DNA of 64,000 bases, from positions 28,795,064 to 28,859,063 of the forward strand of contig OX459095.1 in the NCBI GenBank assembly GCA_949775045.1, in the 5' to 3' direction. The position numbers and the translations under genes are program-made. This stretch comes from Metridium senile. Lineage: Eukaryota; Cnidaria; Anthozoa; Actiniaria; Metridiidae. The notes under the pieces are model-generated. The model worked only from the letters and a program-made list of their open reading frames with translations. It was not told where the DNA came from and ran no database searches. Position 1 is the first letter of the stretch. The number at the start of each line of letters is the position of its first letter. Below are positions 12,307 through 24,675 of the stretch, in pieces.

Positions 12307-15300
12307 CTTAAAAGAAGTAGAAAAAAAAAGACAAATATATGAATACATAATAGCAATCTTATGTATTAAATATGTATTAATAATATATATTAAACAGTAA
12401 CAAATCAATAAATAACATAAATTTTAATCCTTGATCTTTAAAATCGTGTCGATGCTAAACAAGGATCCGATCGGGCATTGTGTTGTTGGTAAGACTGCAG
12501 TCAGTCCTTATCGTATTAAATTTCCCCGGAATGTCTTTCCCGGGAAATTCACTGCGTTAAGGACTGATTTGGACTACAGTTTTACCAACAACACACATGG
12601 TCTTGATAATTATAAATAATTGAGGAGAATGGCAAAATGCATTGTTATCCACTCAATTGTTAAACAAAGTGGTTGCGAGACATCACATCTATAGAAAGAA
12701 AGTATTATCTATCTGTACAAACGAACAGTTGTGCAAGTGAACTAACTCACCAAGAACCGCCTCCAATCCAAAGTAACAAAGAACCTGTTCCTATAATTAA
12801 TATTTCGTTGTCCGTTCCTGGTACAGCATAACTGATCACTGTACCACTACCATCTGTCGTCTTTAACCAGAAAGACATCGACAATGCCGTCATCGAGGGG
12901 ATCTCTCTACGGATTACAATGTAATCGCTTGTGGAACGGCGGGAGAACTTGATATCATGATCATTTGATGGTACTAGAATCAAGAAAGCAAAATATATTA
13001 AATTAAATAACTAGCAATTTACCCCTTGCTCTCACTCCTTTTCCTTGGTTCACTAACAAATTAAAAGTTCCAACATCTAGGCTACTTTCAAAATTTCGAT
13101 TTTGCCGCACAATATCTTGAAAACGAATAGGGTAACCCCCCTTTTTAATAATTTATAAAGAATTACAAAAGCTGTGAATGTTACAAATATATTTAAAGAA
13201 AAAATAAAGTAAAATCTCACATTATACATGAATCGTATTTGTCGAAAGCGACACCGAATGTTCATTGCATGATGACTGCATGCGATTTCGAACCAAAAAG
13301 ATATCTGAGATTAAATATTTATACAATTGCAAAATATTTATCTATAGGATATCAGGCAGTTGTCTCAAAACATGTTTAGCAATCCATTTAGTTTTTCTAC
13401 CAAACAATGACCTTCTCGCTTAACAATTTTTGACAAGAAAAAACCTCCACGTCTCACTCCTAAACAAGGATGGCGCCCGCGACCCCCATTTTTAATTGCT
13501 CATAAAACATTTACTTTGCGAATTTTAATGAAAAAACATGGTAACGTTTATGCCCGTGAACGTACTTAAGGCTTATACAAAAGAGTTAACATATTGATCA
13601 CTTTATATTCATATTGTGATATTCAAAAAAAACCTAATATAGATGCCACAATTCTATATCGTAGCTAGCTTTCTATACATGACTCTTATTCACAATCTCC
13701 ACTTACTTGTTGTTCGTTTACATGACGACGGTTTAATGATCTGTATTTGGCCATTGATTGAAGAACCGGAAATGACGTCACTCCATGCGACTGCATTCCC
13801 GACTGCTGCATTATTGCACATACTCGAAAGGACCATAATTTCTCTTGGTGTTAATACTTTGTTATACATTCCTATCTGGGATAGATCACCAATGTAAGCT
13901 TGAGATAGTTGAAACCCTCCTCCAACACTGTCCTGCTCCTGACCAATGATGAGTGTCCCACCTGATCTAATCACGTGACCTTTCTTAAGGTTGCCAGTTG
14001 CAATTCGACTTCCATCTTTCCAGATTGATGTTGTACCAGTTGCACTTTCCCATGTCTCGCAGATGTGATGCCATTTTCCATCATTGGCCGAAACGCCGGT
14101 TTTCCTTAAAAGAAGATGAAAAAAAGTAGAAAATAAATAATAGGATTCGTTAATCAATAGCTAATTGAAATAAATCACATTCAACTATCCGCACAGCACT
14201 CTAATCCATAGACTTACTTGGTTAAACAAAAAGGCCGAATTAAGAAATATATTACTAATATATATTAAATAGTAATTACTATTTTGTTAGAACAAATCTA
14301 ACTAACAGACATTTAAATCCATGACCAATATTATAGTTTGGAGGCTAAACGGGGAGTCCATCGGGCTTCAATCAATGTCTATCCGGGAAAATTTACTACG
14401 AAAAGGACTGATTCGGACCAACACATAGGGTCTTGATAATCATAAATAATTGAGAAATACGACAAATTTTATTGTTATCGTAACAAGGTAAACAAAGTGG
14501 TAGCGAAACATCACCAACAGAAAGAAACTCTATCTTTGCAAACCAACAGTTGTGCAAGTGCACTGTGGACGCCATTTCGACTCACCACGAACCGCCCCCA
14601 ATCCAAAGGTACAACGAACTTGATTCTAAAATTAGTATTTCGTTGTCTGTTCCTGGTACAGCATAACTGATCACTGTACCACTACCATCTGTCGTCTTTA
14701 ACCAGAAAGACACCGACAATGCCGTCATCGAGGGGATCTCTCTACGGATTACAATGTAATCGCTTGTGGAACGGCGGGAGAACTTGATATCACTGGCATT
14801 TGATTTACTGGCATTTGATGGTACTAGAATCAAGAAAGCAAAATATATTAAATAAAATAGCTAGCAATTTACCCCTTGCTGTCACTCCTTTCCCTTGGTC
14901 ACCAACAAATTAAAACTTCCTACATGTAGGCTACTTAAGGACGTTCGCGTTCGCGGGTTGGTTTCTGCGCATTCTTTTTGCGCGCGACGACGAATGAGTT
15001 AAATTTCTAGCTTGCCGCACAATATCTTGAAAACGAATATGGTAACCCCCTTTTTATTTAAATAATTTATAAAGAACTAAAACACCTGTAAGTGTTTAAA
15101 ATTCAAAGAAAAAAACAATAAGGTAAAATCTCAAATTATACATGAATCGTACTTCAAACTACGTCCGTCGAAAGCGACACCGAATGTTGATTGCATGATG
15201 ACTACATGCTATTTCGAACCAAAAAGTTTTCCGAGTTTAATTATTTAAACAAAATATTTATCTATAGGCTATCAGGCAGTTGTCTCAGAACATGTTTAGC

Positions 15301-18300
15301 AATCCATTTAGTTTTTCTACCTAACATTGACTTTCTCGCTCCACAATTTTTGACAAGAAAAAACCTCCACTATTAGATCGATTCATGTCACTCCTAAACA
15401 AGAACAGCCCCTGCGACCCATATTTTTTATTGCTCATAAAACATTTACCTTGCAAAGTTTGAAGAAAAAACATGGTAACGTTTATGCCCGTGAACGTACT
15501 TAAGGCTTATACAAAAGAGTTAACATATTGATCACTTTATATTCATATTGTGATATTCAAAAGAAACTATAGATGTCACATTTCTATATCGTAGCTAGCT
15601 TTCTATACATGACTCTTATCCACAATCTCCACTTACTTGTTGTTCGTTTACATGACGACGGTTTAATGATCTGTATTTGGCCATTGATTGAAGAACCGGA
15701 AATGACGTCACTCCATGCGACTGCATTCCCGACTGCTGCATTATTGCACATACTCGAAAGGACCATAATTTCTCTCGGTGTTAATACTTTGTTATACATT
15801 CCTATCTGGGATAGATCACCAATGTAAGCTTGAGATAGTTGAAACCCTCCTCCAACACTGTCCTGCTCCTGACCAATGATGAGTGTCCCACCTGATCTAA
15901 TCACGTGACCTTTCTTAAGGTTGCCAGTTGCAATTCGACTTCCATCTTTCCAGATTGATGTTGTACCAGTTGCACTTTCCCATGTCTCGCAGATGTGATG
16001 CCATTTTCCATCATTGGCTGAAACGCCGGTTTTCCTTAAAAGAAGATGAAAAAAAGTAGAAAATAAATAATAGGATTCGTTAATCAATAGCTAATTGAAA
16101 TAAATCACATTCAACTATCCGCACAGCACTCTAATCCATAGACTTACTTGGTTAAACAAAAAGGCCGAATTAAGAAATATATTACTAATATATATTAAAT
16201 AGTAATTACTATTTTGTTAGAACAAATCTAACTAACAGACATTTAAATCCATGACCAATATTATAGTTTGGAGGCTAAACGGGGAGTCCATCGGGCTTCA
16301 ATCAATGTCTATACGGGAAAATTTACTACGAAAAGGACTGATTCGGACCAACACATAGGGTCTTGATAATCATAAATAATTGAGAAATACGACAAATTTT
16401 ATTGTTATCGTAACAAGGTAAACAAAGTGGTAGCGAAACATCACCAACAGAAAGAAACTCTATCTTTGCAAACCAACAGTTGTGCAAGTGCACTGTGGAC
16501 GCCATTTCGACTCACCACGAACCGCCCCCAATCCAAAGGTACAACGAACTTGATTCTAAAATTAGTATTTCGTTGTCTGTTCCTGGTACAGCATAACTGA
16601 TCACTGTACCACTACCATCTGTCGTCTTTAACCAGAAAGACACCGACAATGCCGTCATCGAGGGGATCTCTCTACGGATTACAATGTAATCGCTTGTGGA
16701 ACGGCGGGAGAACTTGATATCACTGGCATTTGATTTACTGGCATTTGATGGTACTAGAATCAAGAAAGCAAAATATATTAAATAAAATAGCTAGCAATTT
16801 ACCCCTTGCTGTCACTCCTTTCCCTTGGTCACCAACAAATTAAAACTTCCTACATGTAGGCTACTTAAGGACGTTCGCGTTCGCGGGTTGGTTTCTGCGC
16901 ATTCTTTTTGCGCGCGACGACGAATGAGTTAAATTTCTAGCTTGCCGCACAATATCTTGAAAACGAATATGGTAACCCCCTTTTTATTTAAATAATTTAT
17001 AAAGAACTACAACACCTGTAAGTGTTCAAAATTCAAAGAAAAAAAATAATAAGGTAAAATCTCAAATTATACATGAATCGTACTTCAAACTACGTCCGTC
17101 GAAAGCGACACCGAATGTTGATTGCATGATGACTACATGCTATTTCGAACCAAAAAGTTTTCCGAGTTTAATTATTTAAACAAAATATTTATCTATAGGC
17201 TATCAGGCAGTTGTCTCAAAACATGTTTAGCAATCCATTTAGTTTTTCTACCTAACATTGACTTTCTCGCTCCACAATTTTTGACAAGAAAAAACCTCCA
17301 CTATTAGATCGATTCATGTCACTCCTAAACAAGAACAGCCCCTGCGACCCATATTTTTTATTGCTCATAAAACATTTACCTTGCGAAGTTTGAAGAAAAA
17401 ACATGGTAACGTTTATGCCCGTGAACGTACTTAAGGCTTATACAAAAGAGTTAACATATTGATCACTTTATATTCATATTGTGATATTCAAAAGAAACTA
17501 TAGATGTCACATTTCTATATCGTAGCTAGCTTTCTATACATGACTCTTATCCACAATCTCCACTTACTTGTTGTTCGTTTACATGACGACGGTTTAATGA
17601 TCTGTATTTGGCCATTGATTGAAGAACCGGAAATGACGTCACTCCATGCGACTGCATTCCCGACTGCTGCATTATTGCACATACTCGAAAGGACCATAAT
17701 TTCTCTCGGTGTTAATACTTTGTTATACATTCCTATCTGGGATAGATCACCAATGTAAGCTTGAGATAGTTGAAACCCTCCTCCAACACTGTCCTGCTCC
17801 TGACCAATGATGAGTGTCCCACCTGATCTAATCACGTGACCTTTCTTAAGGTTGCCAGTTGCAATTCGACTTCCATCTTTCCAGATTGATGTTGTACCAG
17901 TTGCACTTTCCCATGTCTCGCAGATGTGATGCCATTTTCCATCATTGGCTGAAACGCCGGTTTTCCTTAAAAGAAGATGAAAAAAAGTAGAAAATAAATA
18001 ATAGGATTCGTTAATCAATAGCTATTTGAAATAAATCACATTCAACTATCCGCACAGCACTCTAATACATAGACTTACTTGGTTATCAAAAAGGCCGAAT
18101 TAAGAAATATATTACTAATATATATTAAATAGTAATTACTATTTTGTTAGAACAAATCTAACTAACAGACATTTAAATCCATGACCAATATTATAGTTTG
18201 GAGGCTAAACGGGGAGTCCATCGGGTTTCAATCAATGTCTATACGGGAAAATTTACTACGAAAAGGACTGATTCGGACCAACACATAGGGTCTTGATAAT

Positions 18301-21300
18301 CATAAATAATTGAGAAATACGACAAATTTTATTGTTATCGTAACAAGGTAAACAAAGTGGTAGCGAAACATCACCGACAGAAAGAAACTCTATCTTTGCA
18401 AACCAACAGTTGTGCAAGTGCACTGTGGACGCCATTTCGACTCACCACGAACCGCCCCCAATCCAAAGGTACAACGAACTTGATTCTAAAATTAGTATTT
18501 CGTTGTCTGTTCCTGGTACAGCATAACTGATCACTGTACCACTACCATCTGTCGTCTTTAACCAGAAAGACACCGACAATGCCGTCATCAAGGGGATCTC
18601 TCTACGGATTACAATGTAATCGCTTGTGGAACGGCGGGAGAACTTGATATCACTGGCATTTGATTTACTGGCATTTGATGGTACTAGAATCAAGAAAGCA
18701 AAATATATTAAATAAAATAGCTAGCAATTTACCCCTTGCTGTCACTCCTTTCCCTTGGTCACCAACAAATTAAAACTTCCTACATGTAGGCTACTTAATG
18801 ACGTTTGCGTTCGCGGGTTGGTTTCTGCGCATTCTTTTTGCGCGCGACGACGAATGAGTTAAATTTCTAGCTTGCCGCACAATATCTTGAAAACGAATAT
18901 GGTAACCCACTTTTTATTTAAATAATTTATAAAGAACTACAACACCTGTAAGTGTTCAAAATTCAAAGAAAAAAAAAATAAGGTAAAATCTCAAATTATA
19001 CATGAATCGTACTTCAAACTACGTCCGTCGAAAGCGACACCGAATGTTGATTGCATGATGACTACCTGCTATTTCGAACCAAAAAGTTTTCCGAGTTTAA
19101 TTATTTAAACAAAATATTTATCTATAGGCTATCAGGCAGTTGTCTCAAAACATGTTTAGCAATCCATTTAGTTTTTCTACCTAACATTGACTTTCTCGCT
19201 CCACAATTTTTGACAAGAAAAAACCTCCACTATTAGATCGATTCATGTCACTCCTAAACAAGAACAGCCCCTGCGACCCATATTTTTTATTGCTCATAAA
19301 ACATTTACCTTGCGAAGTTTGAAGAAAAAACATGGTAACGTTTATGCCCGTGAACGTACTTAAGGCTTATACAAAAGAGTTAACATATTGATCACTTTAT
19401 ATTCATATTGTGATATTCAAAAGAATCTATAGATGTCATAATTCTATATCGTAGCTAGCTTTCTATACTTGACTCTTATCTACAATCTCCACATACTTCT
19501 TCTATAAAAACCCTCATGAATTAATATCAATACGTAGAAGTAATAGGGATAGAAGCATACTTATAGGTTTAGGTACACGTGTAGAAGTATAAGTAAGTTT
19601 CACCCTATCACTACTTCTTAGTATATACCCCTCCTCCTCCCCCTAAATTTCACTTACAATTTACCATAAGTCGTGTTTTAACCAGTCTTTCTCCAAGTAT
19701 GTTGGTACCTTTACACTGGTAAACACCACTGTCGTTCTTGTTGACGTTTCGTATCTCAAGAGTAAGGTCACTTTCATCTTTTCGTTCTATCATTCTTTGA
19801 TTGTCCAGTACTCCTTGTTCTTTCTCCCAGCTAACAGTTGGTCGTGGGTTACCTCTGCTAACACAGTGTAGTATGGCTGTCTCGCTTTCATTAACGACCA
19901 AAACTGGAGGGGAAAAAAGTTTAGGTGCGGACATTGATTGACAAGGCCTTCCATCACGACCGGGTGAACCTTGTTGGCCTGGGAAACCTTGGGGGCCTAC
20001 AGGTCCTTGTGGACCCATGATGCCTTGCAGCCCAGGTTTTCCCATTGGTCCTGGACGTCCATTTTGACCAAGTCTTCCTGGTGGTCCGCGTAGACCATGG
20101 CACAGGTTTGACTTGGTACTACATAGTTTAGCAATGGACAATAGATGTGAGAGAAGCTCATCGTGACCTGTTGTTGTGTTGGTGGGGAGGGCGTTACGAC
20201 GTACTCTGGATGTCACGGTTTTGATGTGTTGTGGCACATCAGATGCTTCTTTTCCTAAAACATCAATAGTTTATATTAGGCACCTCATATTAGGGGGCTT
20301 TCATTTATTAGTATATGTTTGTGTGTTTAATCCCCATCACCCCCCCCCCCCCCCCCCCCCGACCCCACGCACACACACACAAGTTGATGAACCGCTCCGT
20401 TGAATCTTGTGTATTTCCAGGCCGCTGATAAACGGCAAAGGTGACACCGCTGTTCAAGTCTGGCGATCGAGACGATCTCAACCATTATCGACCGATTTCG
20501 GTCTTACCGATTCTATCAAAGCTTTTAGAAAGACACGTGCATACTCATCTCTACACCTATTTAAGCGACAATAACTTGCTGTATGCCCGTCAATCTGGCT
20601 TTCGCAGACATCATGGTACTGATACTGCCCTCATTAAGTTAGTCGACGAGTTGCTCTTCAATCTCGACAAAAATCGGGTCAGCGGTTTGGTTCTGATCGA
20701 CTACTGTAAAGCCTTTGACGTGGTGGACCACCAAATTCTAATGTCGAAGTTAAATGCGTATGCAATGGATGAAAGGTCAGCACGTTGGTTTCAGTATTAC
20801 TTAAGTGGAAGACAACAGTTTGTTTCGATTGATAAAACGGACTCTGATCTTGCATATGTTCCTCATGGGGTCCCTCAGGGCAGCATCCTTGGACCATTGT
20901 TCTTCATTGTTTTTATTAACGACTTGCCATTCCATGTTCAAGTCTCAGATGTTAATATGGACTTATATGCGGATGATACCACCATGTCTTACTCTACTGA
21001 CGTTAATGACACGCCCAAGCTACAAGTTGCTTTGAGCTCTGCATTGAATGATGTTGAGGATTGGACTCATCGCAACAAACTTCCACTCAATGAAACAAAG
21101 ACCAAGACGATGATAGTTACTGGCAAACGCCTTAATGATAAATTAACAAATCCTTTGACGTTAGTGACCTCTAGTGGGAAAGTACTTGAGCAAGCTGATA
21201 CTGTCCGGCTACTTGGTTTAGATATTGGCAATGAACTGTCGTTTAAAGAGCATATTGATCGAATGTGCAAGAAAATCGCACAAAGAACAGGTGTGCTAAA

Positions 21301-23557
21301 CAAGATTAAATCTTGTTTGCCCGTCAAACAAAGATTACTCTATTATAATGCAATGATTAGACCCTTGTTTAATTATGCCAGTGTTGTTTGGCAAACGTTA
21401 TGCACTAAGGACACTTTATTATTGCGCCTGCAAAAGAGGGCAGGGCGGCTTATATTAAATGCTCACCCAAGAGCTAGCTCTGTTCCTATATTAATTTAAC
21501 ACACTAAAATGGCTACCTTTCTATAACAAAACTCAAATATCTAAATGCACATTATTATATAAGAGAACACAGCAAGCAGTTCCTGAATACCTTATAGATT
21601 CATTACGATTAATCAACTCGGTACATTCCAGAAACACTAGATATTCTAGTCTGAATTTTATTGCTCCACGTTACATTAGAAAGACAGAAGGTGGAAGAAC
21701 ATTTATAGTAAGTGCAATTGAATTTTGGAACAGTCTTAATGCACAGATAAAGAAACAACCGACTGTAAAGTCTTTTATAAAATTCATGAATAATTAATGA
21801 GCAATTGACAAAAGAATTCACGTCCGTGACGGAGGTTGTAAATCTCATACAGATTTCGTCCTGATTTGCATAAGTTTCAACTTGAATTTTCTCGGCCAGA
21901 TTTACATTTATTTTGACAATTTTATAATATGAAAGAACTAACGTTGGACTTTCATAAGTTCTATACAATATTCGCGTCCGATCTGTATCCGATATACAAC
22001 GGCTCGTCTTCGACTCGCCGTTGTATATCGGATACAGATCGGCCGCTCATATTGTATATATTACTTAAAAACGCCCTTCGTCGTAAGTTTCAAGAAGAAC
22101 AACTAATTTTATCTCATTTTTACCCTTAGCTCTGTTTCTTATATTTAATAGTTTTTAGCTTTTTATAAGCATTATTGTTATTTTGAATCATTGTAATATT
22201 TTTTTCTTTTATCAACTTACTTCATATTTTCTAATGATAATGTATATATTGTATATATTTTTAATATCGCCATTTTGCCATTTTGTGTATATTGTAATTG
22301 TATTATAGATTTAGGAAGGCCACAAGTTCATTAGTGTGTACACTATTTAGTGATACCCTCGTTAAATAAAGTTGTTATTATTATATTATTATTACAAGAT
22401 TTTTTTGCTTTTTAAGCTTTTACAAGTAGTTGTGCCCAATAAATTTTTTTTTTTAATCAATATATTTTTTTTAAACTGTAATTCAAAAGTGAGTGCAAAT
22501 AAAAATAAACTTCTAAATTTTTAAAGTAGAGAGTTTGTCAAGCCTGTGGTAAACAGGTCAAAATTCGATAAAACAAATCATTTTCTTATCTTTAAAAACT
22601 TGTTCTTACCTTTAACTATATTTAGCGCTAACATTTGGATTGTTCCTTATTTAATTTTTTGAGAATTTTGGAATATGAAACTACTTGAAATGTTTCAAAG
22701 TCCCTCTACTTATCAACTCAATTTGCATAGAAACGATCTGAAAAGGCGACTTTATCTACCGTAGTGTTCATAGCAAAAGCAAAACTTGATTCACTAAACA
22801 AACAGAATTCATAACATGTGTGTTTTCAAACAATTTCCAGTCATGATTTCGTTTAAAGCCATGCAATACTAGCCAGTGTATTCGGGCTTTTTGTAGTCAC
22901 TGGTATTTGCGTGTCACGAAACTGGGCACCTTATCTTAAGACAAAGTAAATATTATGCATCTAACATTTTTGCAAATATCAAAATTGCTGAACATTCAAG
23001 GGTCGTAGAATGATGTTACACTCTCTAGCTATCGTCAGTATAAATCTTGTGGTTTTTTTTTGAGAATATGTCATTTAAATCCCTCTTTTTCGAGCCAAAG
23101 TCAGTTTACTGCGCAGTAAAAGTCATACATTTTAGCCAGGAAACCTCCACTACTCTGTTAACAATTGCTTCTCTTCGAAGAATCCGTGCATATAAAATCC
23201 CGTAAAAACATCTATACTGAAGCTAAATGTTCAGTGTTTTCTCTGTAGTCTTTGTTTTTTGGAAATATTGAATAGCAATCGCTAAAAATGAATTTTATTT
23301 GTTTGTGTCACGATACTGGTACTGTCACGAAACTGGGCAACATACTGCATACAGTAAACCAAAACCTTACCTTGTACTTCTTTGTTTTCACACGATTTCA
23401 AGCAATGAGTTCGTTCTTGTATCACAGTAATAAGTGCTCGGTGTTCTCGTAAAAGCAGTTCAAATCTGATAAGCGCCCCAAAACACAACACAGCACATAT
23501 TGCGGACACAACGAAGGATGCTTTAGCAGAGAAAAATGTTGTTTTGTCCGCCGTCAT
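11910..23557 (-). CDS. Gene 3: type II membrane collagen-Ig protein with four pentraxin modules
   Basis: Exons: 23557-23371, 20254-19658, then A/B pairs 18683-18446 with 17965-17568, 16753-16516 with 16034-15637, 14823-14586 with 14104-13707, and 12973-12751 with 12306-11910 (stop TAA at 11912-11910). Using every exon gives 3312 bp, 1104 codons, 1103 residues, no frame break. Only the last pair ends in a stop with no donor. The other three B exons have an A|GTAAGTGG donor in phase 1, and all A exons accept phase 1. The protein could carry four tandem pentraxins, or the pairs may be alternative cassettes (one pair gives 467 residues). The Ig2-Ig3 exon of genes 1 and 2 is missing. Transcript evidence is needed to choose. 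Confidence 0.8.
12479..12596. repeat. Hairpin element, copy in gene 3
   Basis: Second copy of the 6967-7084 hairpin, in the intron between pentraxin A4 and B4 of gene 3. It differs by one base in the stretch compared. Confidence 0.6.
12751..12973 (-). CDS. Gene 3 pentraxin A4 (last pair)
   Basis: 223-bp exon; linker PSNDHDIKF is shorter than in A1-A3 but two residues longer than gene 2. Its 3' part is the right end of the 5512-bp duplication. Confidence 0.8.
12984..13639. other. Intron of gene 3 between B1 and A4
   Basis: AT-rich intron sequence similar to the spacer of the 1930-bp units (15000-15570) but shorter and more diverged. No exon or mobile element recognised. Confidence 0.5.
13707..14104 (-). 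CDS. Gene 3 pentraxin B1
   Basis: Same as B2 in protein, with [15 protein letters not shown] and a phase 1 donor. Read-through here would stop sooner, after KWRL, because the downstream intron base differs. Confidence 0.8.
14586..14823 (-). CDS. Gene 3 pentraxin A1
   Basis: Left unit of the triplication; 238 bp, phase 1 entry, phase 2 exit. Same protein sequence as A2. Confidence 0.82.
15637..16034 (-). CDS. Gene 3 pentraxin B2
   Basis: Same as B3. If not spliced at A|GTAAGTGG, translation would run on to [16 protein letters not shown] and stop. Confidence 0.8.
16516..16753 (-). CDS. Gene 3 pentraxin A2
   Basis: Middle unit of the 1930-bp triplication; same features and splice sites as A3, with IPSMTAL. 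Confidence 0.82.
17568..17965 (-). CDS. Gene 3 pentraxin B3
   Basis: 398-bp exon from WKTGVSAND to PSSCKRTT, then phase 1 donor A|GTAAGTGG. The calcium motif reads [15 protein letters not shown]: the residue matching C-reactive protein E147 is Gln, unlike genes 1/2. HICETW and SSMCNN hold the paired cysteines. Confidence 0.8.
18446..18683 (-). CDS. Gene 3 pentraxin A3
   Basis: First half of the first-spliced pentraxin module. An acceptor TTCTAG precedes a linker [11 protein letters not shown] that the gene 2 copy lacks (two N-glycosylation-like NAS motifs). TDNEILI keeps the calcium-site Asp-Asn. It ends in phase 2 at TG|GTGAGT. Differs from A1 and A2 by Ser to Leu in IPLMTAL. Confidence 0.82.
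19658..20254 (-). CDS. Gene 3 exon 2: collagen and Ig1
   Basis: 597-bp phase 1-1 exon: RVRR furin-like site, 17 G-X-Y triplets ending GRP then Cys, then an Ig (LHCVSRG, VSWEKEQ, DSGVYQC). Replacing GQS by CQS after the last triplet adds a cysteine not present in genes 1 and 2, which could link chains. Visibly diverged from the other two copies, so this paralogue is older than the gene 1/2 split. Confidence 0.87.
20340..20360. repeat. Homopolymer C tract
   Basis: About 21 consecutive C just upstream of the LINE fragment, in intron 1 of gene 3. Length may be a sequencing uncertainty. Confidence 0.85.
20400..22394 (+). mobile_element. Decayed non-LTR retrotransposon (LINE), 5'-truncated
   Basis: An open stretch at 20441-21499 encodes a reverse transcriptase: [48 protein letters not shown] (about 20966-20977) and a thumb region. 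Stops interrupt the sequence just upstream (TGA TAA before [11 protein letters not shown]). A frameshift near 21497-21510 moves the C-terminal part ([11 protein letters not shown] to IKFMNN-stop at about 21797) into another frame. Endonuclease and ORF1 are missing. The 3' end is TTATTATTA-rich (to about 22394) after AATAAAG. It lies antisense to gene 3 in intron 1. Family looks CR1/L2-like, not resolved. Confidence 0.85.
21964..22056. repeat. Hairpin in LINE 3' region
   Basis: Perfect 26-bp arms (21978-22003 and 22017-22042) around a 13-base loop, with ATACAATAT / ATATTGTAT beyond. It follows the LINE stop codon, so it is either part of its 3' UTR or a nested small element. Confidence 0.75.
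22395..23370. other. Rest of intron 1 of gene 3
   Basis: AT-rich sequence; no exon, RNA gene or recognisable element seen. Splice donor of exon 1 lies at its right edge. Confidence 0.5.
23371..23557 (-). CDS. Gene 3 exon 1: signal-anchor
   Basis: Starts [12 protein letters not shown], with a hydrophobic run at about residues 13-31 like genes 1 and 2, then the HCLKSC segment. One codon shorter than its paralogues (EV instead of EEV near the end). Phase 1 donor GTAAGG. Intron 1 is 3.1 kb because a LINE is inserted. Confidence 0.85.
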
Positions 23558-23998
23558 CTTGAGCTCTGAGTGTTTATAGAGAGCTTAGGTGCTCATACTT
23601 ATACCACTGAACGGAAACGGATCTTTCATCAAATCCTATCATGTATCTCGCTGTTACACGAGCACATTCAATACTCTACAGGAGCTAACGCCACTGGCAT
23701 ACTGTTTCTACAACTTGCTTTATACTGCATGTATATTATTCACAGTGGTTTCTAACCATTATAAATGCTTTCTTTCGATGAAACAGTTGTGTAGACAGAC
23801 ATACATGCCATGTAAAGCTAAATTTGAAAAAGACCCCTAAAATTGACCTGCGTCCTGTTGTGGTGGATGTAATCTGAGTATCAGGCCAAGGTAGCGTGGA
23901 AGGGGGAAGGGGAGGGCTGGTGGATGCGGCAGCGATTGAATTGCACCCCTAAGTAGCCGGGATTGATTCGATTTAAACATAAACTTAACTTTGTTTTT

Positions 23999-24342
23999 CA
24001 ATTTTGATGACAATTGGATAACTGTAGCGCCTTCTACTCTTACAAGAAGACTATACTGTAACCAAAACACGGATTAAGGTCAAAGCCCCAGGGCTTTTCT
24101 CTATTGGGCTCCCTGTCTAGTATCTATCATTCCCAAGAGGACGGTTAAAGAAAGAGATTCATAAAGCATTCAATTTTGATGACAATTGGATAACTGTAGC
24201 GCCTTCTACTCTTACAAGAAGACTATACTGTAACCAAAACACGGATTAAGGTCAAAGCCCCAGGGCTTTTCTCTATTGGGCTCCCTGTCTAGTATCTATC
24301 ATTCCCAAGAGGACGGTTAAAGAAAGAGATTCATAAAGCATT
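23999..24342. repeat. 172-bp perfect tandem duplication
   Basis: Units 23999-24170 and 24171-24342, starting CAATTTTGATGACAATTGG; no mismatch seen. No coding content. Confidence 0.92.
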
Positions 24343-24675
24343 CTGGTACTGTTAGTAACGAGAGAAATCTAAATCGTAAAATGTGCTATTCAACGACCGC
24401 AAATACGTACATCATGCGCGCATTTCAAAAACGTATCCAGATTTTGTTGCGTGCACTCGTGAGAGCATAAATAATTACGCTCTCATCACATGATGCATTC
24501 CAAAACCGTAAGGATTTTGTATTTCAGTTACGAATCACGGTTTGAACAAACTGTGAATAATAATAGCTAAGAATATTGTATATAATGACGACAAACAGAG
24601 ACTTGTATTTGATTTTCCAAAATATTGTTGGTCCGCTTGGAATGCATCTTGAGAGCAGAACTAGCATGTTCGCCC

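Larger units (their letters stand above)
1794..12900. repeat. Two 5512-bp tandem units (genes 1 and 2)
   Basis: Positions 1794 to about 7388 match 7306 to about 12900 at a constant offset of 5512. Coding and intergenic bases look the same; I noticed one difference, in the hairpin at 6967-7084. Both ends of the homology lie within pentraxin exon A (1794 in gene 1's exon, about 12900 in gene 3's last exon A). This points to unequal recombination between A exons. Near-identity means a recent event, gene conversion or an assembly error. Confidence 0.9.
13640..19496. repeat. 1930-bp tandem triplication of a pentraxin cassette, plus a stub
   Basis: Units start near 13640, 15570 and 17501 (spacing 1930-1931) and contain exon B, the hairpin-bearing intron, exon A and about 0.8 kb of flank. 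A fourth partial copy (about 19431-19492) ends within the bases around the exon B donor, then joins sequence matching the flank of the missing Ig-Ig exon. Units 2 and 3 are closest; unit 1 differs at more positions. Confidence 0.88.
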
